Assembly (NCBI GenBank): GCA_021780495.1
Contig: JAJXYO010000035.1
Coordinates: 1-52,005 of the forward strand
Direction: 5' to 3'
DNA from: Deltaproteobacteria bacterium
Lineage (GTDB): Bacteria; Desulfobacterota; Desulfuromonadia; Geobacterales; Pseudopelobacteraceae
DNA length: 52,005 nucleotides
The translations under genes and the position numbers were made by a program. Under the pieces are notes generated by a model. That model was given only the letters and a program-made list of their open reading frames with translations. It did no database searches and was not told the origin of the DNA. Below are positions 46,895-52,005 of this stretch, piece by piece (the stretch's first letter is position 1; each line of letters starts with the position of its first letter).

Positions 46895-47773
46895 ATGCCA
46901 ACACCGCAGAGACAACTCATCATCACCTCTGACGACTTCGGACTTTCCCGGGGGGTCAATGCCGCGGTCGAACAGGGCTGGCGCGACGGCATCCTGACCA
47001 ATGCCTCGCTTATGCCGGGGGGCGCGGCCTTTGACGAGGCGGTGCAGATCGCCCGCCGCAATCCCGGCCTGCAGGTCGGGCTGCACCTGACCCTGGTGCA
47101 GGGCACAGCCGTGTTGCCGCACGCTCAGATACCGGACCTGGTAAACGAAGCGGGTGAATTCAGTGACAACCCGGTCTCGGCCGGCATGCGCTACTTTTTT
47201 GACAAGGGTCTCTACAAACAGCTGCTGCAGGAGATCGAGGCCCAGATCCAGCGGGTCGCAGACAGCGGCATCCCGCTTTCCCATGTTGACGGACACCTCA
47301 ATATCCATCTGCACCCGGTAGTCTTTGCCTTCCTGACCGAGCTGATGCCGCGCTACGGCATCACCAGCTTTCGGCTGTCCCGCGAACGGCTGTGCCACAA
47401 CCTGCGCTTTGACCGCCAGCGGCGGATGGGAAAAGCGGTTGAACGGATCATCTTCGGGGCCCTGGCGGGCCATGCCCGCCCGCTGTTGAAGCAGCTCGGC
47501 ATCCGGTACGCCGGCGAGGTCAAAGGCGTTCTCAATTCGGGCCGCATGACCGAGGAGTACATCCTGCAGATCCTCGACGGCTTGCACGACGGCCTGACCG
47601 AGCTGTATTTCCATCCCGGGGTCCTTCCGGATGCCGAGATAACACGCCGCATGCCGGATTACCGTCATGCGGAAGAACTGGCCGCCATCACCAGTCCCCG
47701 TATCAAACACAAGCTGGCGGAACTGAACATCGGACTGGTAAATTATCGAGGAGACACGAAATCGTATGTTTAA
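46895..47773 (+). CDS. hpnK: Hopanoid biosynthesis-associated protein HpnK (YdjC-like deacetylase)
   Basis: The 292-aa protein belongs to the YdjC/ChbG carbohydrate deacetylase family: LIITSDDFGLSRGVNAAVEQGW at the start holds the metal-binding Asp pair, and HVDGHLNIHLHPVVFAFL the His residues. In hopanoid clusters (HpnK) it is predicted to deacetylate the glycosyl side chain. It starts three bases after the hpnJ stop and overlaps the next gene by eight bases, so the three genes are co-transcribed. Confidence 0.94.
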   Translation: MPTPQRQLIITSDDFGLSRGVNAAVEQGWRDGILTNASLMPGGAAFDEAVQIARRNPGLQVGLHLTLVQGTAVLPHAQIPDLVNEAGEFSDNPVSAGMRYFFDKGLYKQLLQEIEAQIQRVADSGIPLSHVDGHLNIHLHPVVFAFLTELMPRYGITSFRLSRERLCHNLRFDRQRRMGKAVERIIFGALAGHARPLLKQLGIRYAGEVKGVLNSGRMTEEYILQILDGLHDGLTELYFHPGVLPDAEITRRMPDYRHAEELAAITSPRIKHKLAELNIGLVNYRGDTKSYV

Positions 47774-48146
47774 GACCATGATTGTCATGTTCCTGGCGGT
47801 AAGCGCCGGGACCGTGGGTGACATATTGCTGGCCAAGGGTATGAAAGAGATGGGGGACATATCGGCCATGAATCTGCGCGGGATCCTGGACACGGCCACG
47901 CGCGCCCTGACCAACCCCAAGCTGATCTTCGGCACCTCCATGCTGGCCGTTTTTTTCTTCCTCTGGCTGGCGGTACTCTCCTGGGAGGACCTCTCGGTGG
48001 CACTCCCCATGCAGGCCCTTAATTACGTCCTGGTGGCCTTCCTGTCCCAGTATTTTCTGGGCGAGGTGGTGTCGCCGCTACGCTGGGCAGGCACCGTGCT
48101 GGTCTGTGTCGGGGTGATGATGATCACCAAAAGCAGCGTACACTAA
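47766..48146 (+). CDS. Small EamA/SMR-like membrane transporter
   Basis: The 126-aa protein has four predicted helices and ends FLGEVVSPLRWAGTVLVCVGVMMITKSS, the motif of EamA/SMR-type half transporters. It follows hpnK with an eight-base overlap. Small transporters of this type recur in hpn clusters and may flip a hopanoid precursor or sugar lipid. That substrate is inferred only from position. Confidence 0.85.
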   Translation: MFKTMIVMFLAVSAGTVGDILLAKGMKEMGDISAMNLRGILDTATRALTNPKLIFGTSMLAVFFFLWLAVLSWEDLSVALPMQALNYVLVAFLSQYFLGEVVSPLRWAGTVLVCVGVMMITKSSVH

Positions 48147-48168
48147 TTGATCGGGGAGGGACTGGACC

Positions 48169-48981
48169 ATGGCTGACATCAAACGTATCGCCTTTCTGGG
48201 TGGCGGTAATATGGCTGAAGCGATTATCAAGGGGCTGCTGCGCGAGAACTCCGGGGTACCGCTGATGGTCGCGGAAATTTCTGCGGAGCGGCGCGCTTAC
48301 CTGGCCACCGCCTACCCGAATATCCGGATTGTGGAAAACAGCTCCGAGGCGGCCGCCTGGGGCGAGATAATCATCCTGGCCATCAAGCCGCAACAGGCCA
48401 CCAGCGTTCTGGCCACCCTGGAGCGGACACTGAGCCCCGACAAACTGTTCGTATCGATCATGGCCGGTGTGCGCACCAGCTCCATCGAGGAAGCCCTGGA
48501 AAACGGAACGCGGGTCGTACGCGTCATGCCGAACACCCCGGCCCTGGTAGGCCTGGGGGCAACCGCCATCTGCCCGGGCCGGAAAGCCGCGCCCCTGGAT
48601 CTGGACCGGGTCGAATCCATCTTTGCCCAAACCGGGCTGGTGGTCAGGGTCGAAGAGAAACAGATGGACGCAGTGACGGGACTTTCCGGTAGCGGCCCGG
48701 CCTATGTCTTCACCTTTATCGAAGCGCTCTCCGATGCCGGCGTAAAGAACGGGCTGTCCCGCGAGATAGCCTCCCGCCTGGCCGTACAGACCGTGCTTGG
48801 CGCGGCGCACATGCTGTCCGAAACCGGTGAGCACCCGGCCCTGCTGCGGGAGAAGGTCACCTCGCCCGGCGGTACAACCATCGCCGGTCTGCACATCATG
48901 GAAAACGGTCGGTTCCGGGGTGTCGTCATGGACGCCGTGGATGCCGCCACCCAGAGATCGAGGGAGCTGGCCGGTAAATAG
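48169..48981 (+). CDS. proC: Pyrroline-5-carboxylate reductase
   Basis: The 270-aa enzyme reduces pyrroline-5-carboxylate to proline with NAD(P)H. The N-terminal Rossmann motif FLGGGNMAEAIIKGLL, the segment VRVMPNTPALVGLGATAICPG and the C-terminal signature LREKVTSPGGTTIAGLHIMENGRFRGVVMDAV are all present at normal spacing. GGGAGGG precedes the ATG. It follows the hpn genes by 22 bases and may be read from the same transcript. Confidence 0.97.
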   Translation: MADIKRIAFLGGGNMAEAIIKGLLRENSGVPLMVAEISAERRAYLATAYPNIRIVENSSEAAAWGEIIILAIKPQQATSVLATLERTLSPDKLFVSIMAGVRTSSIEEALENGTRVVRVMPNTPALVGLGATAICPGRKAAPLDLDRVESIFAQTGLVVRVEEKQMDAVTGLSGSGPAYVFTFIEALSDAGVKNGLSREIASRLAVQTVLGAAHMLSETGEHPALLREKVTSPGGTTIAGLHIMENGRFRGVVMDAVDAATQRSRELAGK

Positions 48982-49118
48982 ATCTGCCGCTGGAACCAGA
49001 GCACGGAGCAATGAGCTGACCTGTCAAGAGAAGACACTCACCCCCTCCCTGGACAAGAAGCTGGAATCGCTCGCAGGGCACTAGCCGTGCGCTCAGGCTC
49101 GCCGGTTGTTACCGGTTC

Positions 49119-49316
49119 CTACCGGTTTTTCAGATCATCGGGTGGTGACTCAGGCGGGTTGAGGGAATCGTAGAGACGAATCTGCTCGGCCAGAGACAGT
49201 TTCCTGTTGCGGCAGCAGCTGGAATCGTTCAGACACAGCCGGCAACGGTCGTCGGAGCACCACTGGCAGAAGGTGCAGTCGGGACAGGGGTGTTTTTGGG
49301 ATGCAGCTTTGCTCAT
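49119..49316 (-). CDS. Cysteine-rich small protein, unknown function
   Basis: The 65-aa protein carries ten cysteines, eight of them in its first 30 residues (CPDCTFCQWCSDDRCRLC), then a helical polar tail LSLAEQIRLYDSL. This density suggests zinc or Fe-S binding. Its ATG directly follows the stop of the polysaccharide deacetylase gene and no clear RBS is seen, so it is probably translated by coupling. I do not know a family for it. Confidence 0.7.
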   Translation of the reverse strand: MSKAASQKHPCPDCTFCQWCSDDRCRLCLNDSSCCRNRKLSLAEQIRLYDSLNPPESPPDDLKNR

Positions 49317-50111
49317 TCAGTAGACGACGTTCCGCTTGACGGCGTTACCTTCGAGCAAACGCACAAAGGCCTTGCCATTGTCGGCGTTGACCAGCAGATA
49401 ACGCGGCAGTTTCATGACCGGATCGCTGGCGGTGGCATGGCGGCGGTCGATGGTAAAGGTGGCTAGATAGCCGGCCTCGCGGGCCTTTTCAATCAGATAA
49501 TCGTCGTAAATCCCGAACGGCCACGCCAACATATCAACATTTCCACCCAATTCCGACTGCAGCTTGGCCTTCGATTTCTGCAACTGGATCATGACGAATT
49601 TTTCAAACGCCGGGCCTGACATCTTTTTGCGGTCGTGCTTGAAGTTGGGATGCCAGTAGGTATGGGACTGGATATCAAAAAGACCGGATTTCTTCAGCGC
49701 GCGCAACTGTTCCCAGGTCAGGGCATACTTCGCATTGGAAATGGCGGACGGGTACACGAATATCGTAACAGGATAACCGTATTTTCGGATCACCGGGAGC
49801 ATCTCGCTGTACACGGACTTATGGGCATCATCCTCGACGATCACGACCGATTTCGGCCTGGGCGCGGGTGCCTTGCCACGGTAATAATCAACCAGCCGGC
49901 GCAACGAGATCACTGTGTATCCGTTATCATGCAGATACTTCATGTGGGATGCAAAGACCGTGGTGGTTATAGTCATACCGTCGACCACGGTCGGCCCGAG
50001 GCGGTGATACAACAGGATCGGAACCCGGAAGGAGTCGGCACAGCGGGCGGAAATCACAAAGAAATGAAGAGCTGCAGCTATGAGAACAAAACGGAAAAGA
50101 AGCTTACGCAT
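49317..50111 (-). CDS. Exported polysaccharide deacetylase (NodB fold)
   Basis: The 264-aa protein has a signal peptide (FRFVLIAAALHFFVISARCA) and a NodB domain: PILLYHRLGP, SVVIVEDDAHKSVYSEMLPVIRKYGYPVTIFVYP with the metal Asp pair, and SHTYWHPNF with the HxxxH/HP site. The usual TFDDG is altered to VEDDAH. Such enzymes N-deacetylate surface polysaccharides or peptidoglycan. The start is ATG 50111 with AAAGGTACC upstream. A Cys-rich peptide gene follows directly. Confidence 0.9.
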   Translation of the reverse strand: MRKLLFRFVLIAAALHFFVISARCADSFRVPILLYHRLGPTVVDGMTITTTVFASHMKYLHDNGYTVISLRRLVDYYRGKAPAPRPKSVVIVEDDAHKSVYSEMLPVIRKYGYPVTIFVYPSAISNAKYALTWEQLRALKKSGLFDIQSHTYWHPNFKHDRKKMSGPAFEKFVMIQLQKSKAKLQSELGGNVDMLAWPFGIYDDYLIEKAREAGYLATFTIDRRHATASDPVMKLPRYLLVNADNGKAFVRLLEGNAVKRNVVY

Positions 50112-50167
50112 GTATGTCGTGGTACCTTTCAGGATATATATTTGTCAAAATCTGTGCCCTGGTCAGG

Positions 50168-50623
50168 TCACCCTCGAACAATGTAGACAGAACAGCCGGC
50201 AGTCGAGGCGACCCGATGGGAGACACTGCCCTTGATCCTGCGCTGAATGAAACCCTTTCCGGAACTTCCGATAACGATCACATCCACCTGCTCGCGCTTG
50301 GCAAACTCGATCAACTTGTCGGCGGGCTCACCGTACTCGACGATCATCTCCAGAGGGATATCGCTCTCAGAGGCGCTTTTCTCGACAACATAAAAGATTC
50401 GACGCCGGAGTTCATCCCATTTCTCGGTCTCCGTTACCGGAGCGGTCGGAACAAAATCGGTATAGGTCGATGTGGGGGCATTTGGCAAAACCAGCATAGC
50501 GTACACACAGCTTTTAAACTGGCTGCGATTGCAATCCGCCATCCTGACCGCCTCCTCAGCCGCTTTGTCGGATTGGGGTGAACCGTCGATCGCGACCAGG
50601 ATTTTTTTCCTTAGGTTAAGCAT
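50168..50623 (-). CDS. Universal stress protein (UspA family)
   Basis: The 151-aa protein has the Usp fold: ILVAIDGSPQSDKAAEEAVRMA at the start and VIVIGSSGKGFIQRRIKGSVSHRVASTAGCSVYIVRG at the end, which contains the G-x2-G-x9-G-S ATP-binding pattern. A cytoplasmic stress response role is expected. The start is taken at ATG 50623 with GGTGG upstream; GTG 50632 is possible. It is divergent from the IclR gene, with an AT-rich regulatory gap between them. Confidence 0.92.
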   Translation of the reverse strand: MLNLRKKILVAIDGSPQSDKAAEEAVRMADCNRSQFKSCVYAMLVLPNAPTSTYTDFVPTAPVTETEKWDELRRRIFYVVEKSASESDIPLEMIVEYGEPADKLIEFAKREQVDVIVIGSSGKGFIQRRIKGSVSHRVASTAGCSVYIVRG

Positions 50624-50676
50624 AGTTACCACCTTTATCCCTATACAACCACTACGCGACTCAACCTGACATAATC

Positions 50677-50800
50677 AACCATATATGGAAATAATAAAGC
50701 ATTTTTTCATACTTGACAATTATAAAACAATATTCTAAGATTAACCGTATCTGGTGGAATTACTGGTGATTTTGATTTTATTTTTTAATTAACCATATAT
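50677..50800. promoter_or_regulatory. usp-iclR intergenic region with AACCATATAT motifs and an iclR promoter
   Basis: AACCATATAT occurs at 50677-50686 (within TGACATAATCAACCATATAT, close to a sequence upstream of hpnJ) and at 50791-50800. On the plus strand TTGACA (50713-50718) and TAAGAT (50736-50741), 17 bases apart, make a strong promoter for iclR, which would have a leader of ~110 bases. Confidence 0.6.
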
Positions 50801-50856
50801 TCAGACAGGTTAGCAACACTTTTTTATTCATTACAAAAAACTCACAGGGATCCATC

Positions 50857-51639
50857 ATGGCAAAAAAAGAAAAATCAGACTATCTCATCCAGGCTGTGTC
50901 ACACGCTCTGGATCTTTTGGAACAGTTTCATGGTGAGGTGGATGAACTTGGCGTCACCGAACTCAGCAAACGCTTGAAACTTCACAAAAACAACGTATTC
51001 AGGTTGCTGGCGACACTGGAGTCGCGCGGTTACATTGAACAGAACAAGGTGACGGAAAACTATCGGCTTGGCCTCAAAACCCTCGAACTGGGGCAGACAT
51101 TCATCCGCCAGATGGGTCTGTTACGCCAGTCAAAACCGGTGCTGGAGGCCCTCGTAAAAGAATGCAACGAGACTACCTATGTCGCAATACTCAAGGACTT
51201 GAACATCATCTATCTGGACGCAGTCGAAACCGATATGACCGTACGGGTCGTGCCACGTGTCGGTTCACGTCTGCCGGCCTACTGCACGGCGGCCGGCAAG
51301 GTGCAGATAGCCTATATGAGTGACGAGGAACTGGAGAACTACCTTCCGGCCAAAGAGCTCAAGCGTTTTACCAATAATACCATTACAGATCGCGATCTCC
51401 TCAAGAAACAACTCAAGGTTATCGCAGAGCAGGGTTACGCCATTGACAACGAAGAGCTGGATATCGGCGTCAGGTGCGTCAGCGCCCCGATTCGGGACTA
51501 CACCCGGCGGATCATCGGCGCGGTCAGCATCTCCGGACCCTCCATGCGCTTTCCCGATGAGCGCGTGGAGAAGGAACTGATTCCGCTCGTAAAAAAAGCC
51601 GCCGAAGAGATTTCAGCAAAACTCGGTTTCCAGAAATAG
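50857..51639 (+). CDS. IclR family transcriptional regulator
   Basis: The 260-aa protein starts with a winged HTH (AVSHALDLLEQFHGEVDELGVTELSKRLKLHKNNVFRLLATLESRGYIEQN) and has the IclR effector-binding domain (TYVAILKDLNIIYLDAVETD, RLPAYCTAAGKV, YAIDNEELDIGVRCVSAPIRD, GAVSISGPSMRF). Members respond to small organic acids and related metabolites. No catabolic gene is next to it inside the window, so its effector is unknown. It is divergent from usp and ends at a strong terminator. Confidence 0.94.
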   Translation: MAKKEKSDYLIQAVSHALDLLEQFHGEVDELGVTELSKRLKLHKNNVFRLLATLESRGYIEQNKVTENYRLGLKTLELGQTFIRQMGLLRQSKPVLEALVKECNETTYVAILKDLNIIYLDAVETDMTVRVVPRVGSRLPAYCTAAGKVQIAYMSDEELENYLPAKELKRFTNNTITDRDLLKKQLKVIAEQGYAIDNEELDIGVRCVSAPIRDYTRRIIGAVSISGPSMRFPDERVEKELIPLVKKAAEEISAKLGFQK

Positions 51640-51660
51640 ACACCATCGGACAGGGTTACA

Positions 51661-51687
51661 AAAAGAGCGGCTTCGAGCCGCTCTTTT
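51661..51687 (+). terminator. Strong rho-independent terminator after iclR
   Basis: A perfect 12-bp stem (51661-51672 with 51676-51687, TCG loop) continues into a run of T residues. Confidence 0.9.
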
Positions 51688-51904
51688 TTTTACTCGTCAT
51701 GGACAACCAGACCTCGACGGCGTCCTGCCCCTGATTACCAGAATCAGGGCGGCGCCTAGAACCACGCCTTCCCCTTCATTGCCGTTTCTCAGATTCATCC
51801 TCCCGCCTATTGTGTCTTGGCTGACGGGCCTGACGAAGTCTTTTCGCGGACAGTCCGCACCAGCCTCCTCTACCATACAACCTAAAACCGGCAGTTGACT
51901 TCCG

Positions 51905-52005
51905 TTATCCTGTTGCCGGCAGTAATTTGAGACCATCTGCCGGGTTCAAGACGGGTAACATTTTTCTGTAAGCTCTCTTGGCGATCAGTGCGATTCTCTC
52001 TGCAA
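51905..52005 (-). CDS. Possible 3' end of a gene running off the right edge
   Basis: A minus-strand frame is open from the right edge and ends at TAA 51905-51907, giving a C-terminus AERIALIAKRAYRKMLPVLN followed by PADGLKLLPATG. The residue pattern looks like a natural helical tail, but 32 codons are too few to be sure. The rest of the gap (51690-51904) shows nothing but a weak hairpin at 51729-51749. Confidence 0.3.
   Translation of the reverse strand, partial: AERIALIAKRAYRKMLPVLNPADGLKLLPATG

Noticed and set aside
51697..51936. 79-aa minus-strand frame right of the iclR terminator
   Set aside because: No RBS, no pattern, and it overlaps a more natural-looking C-terminal frame that runs off the right edge.

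Overview
The window looks like chromosomal DNA of a Geobacter-type bacterium (Desulfuromonadota, order Geobacterales; Trichlorobacter lovleyi or Pseudopelobacter propionicus relatives are good guesses). The guess rests on the combination of a di-heme cytochrome c peroxidase, hopanoid genes hpnJ/hpnK, a cobamide operon that contains a ThiC-like enzyme, a HoxY-like hydrogenase subunit, and GC-rich coding sequence. No rRNA, tRNA, CRISPR array or insertion sequence was seen.

Layout. 1-5650: the end of a hydrogenase-type subunit, then a minus-strand run (IscR-like Rrf2 regulator, ComF, LUD protein, exported cyclophilin, membrane-anchored unknown, ferrochelatase, cupin). 5.7-8.2 kb: groES-groEL with a perfect CIRCE operator and two families of dispersed palindromic elements. 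8.2-15.6 kb: a cobalamin-riboswitch operon cobU-cobT-(mazEF, small membrane gene)-cobS-pabBC-thiC/bzaF; the ThiC-like enzyme probably makes the benzimidazole lower ligand that CobT and CobS then attach. 15.6-25.2 kb: an accessory region. It holds an unexplained 500-base leader, a BRO-N gene and a 54-aa ORF between imperfect direct repeats, then a strikingly AT-rich two-gene unit. The first of these genes is a 1642-aa protein with a STAS-like start, a GHKL ATPase, two phosphoribosyltransferase-like domains and a degenerate C-terminal ATPase fold. Its partner is a receiver domain fused to an HD phosphohydrolase. A DUF4143 ATPase with its own strong promoter follows.

25.2-33.5 kb: a methyltransferase-DUF2284 fusion, cytochrome c peroxidase, glpK-glpD, and a TauE/SafE transporter with its DUF1634 partner. 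33.6-38 kb: a transglutaminase-like protein, a surface-repeat protein, a DUF4124-glutaredoxin and small membrane proteins. 38.4-45.3 kb: two radical SAM genes on either side of a cobC-like phosphatase, then PilZ, HNH, DUF3108, an unknown and a ComEA-like HhH protein. 45.4-49 kb: hpnJ-hpnK-transporter-proC. 49.1-52 kb: a Cys-rich peptide and polysaccharide deacetylase, a universal stress protein, an IclR regulator, and perhaps the 3' end of another minus-strand gene.

The strongest candidate for an undescribed system is the GHKL-PRTase / REC-HD pair at 17353-23838. It looks like a two-component relay whose sensor and output both handle nucleotides. The other points of interest are the probable BzaF assignment, two palindromic repeat families around groESL, and a hairpin that contains the stop codons of two convergent genes. 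All functions are read from sequence motifs without database searches.
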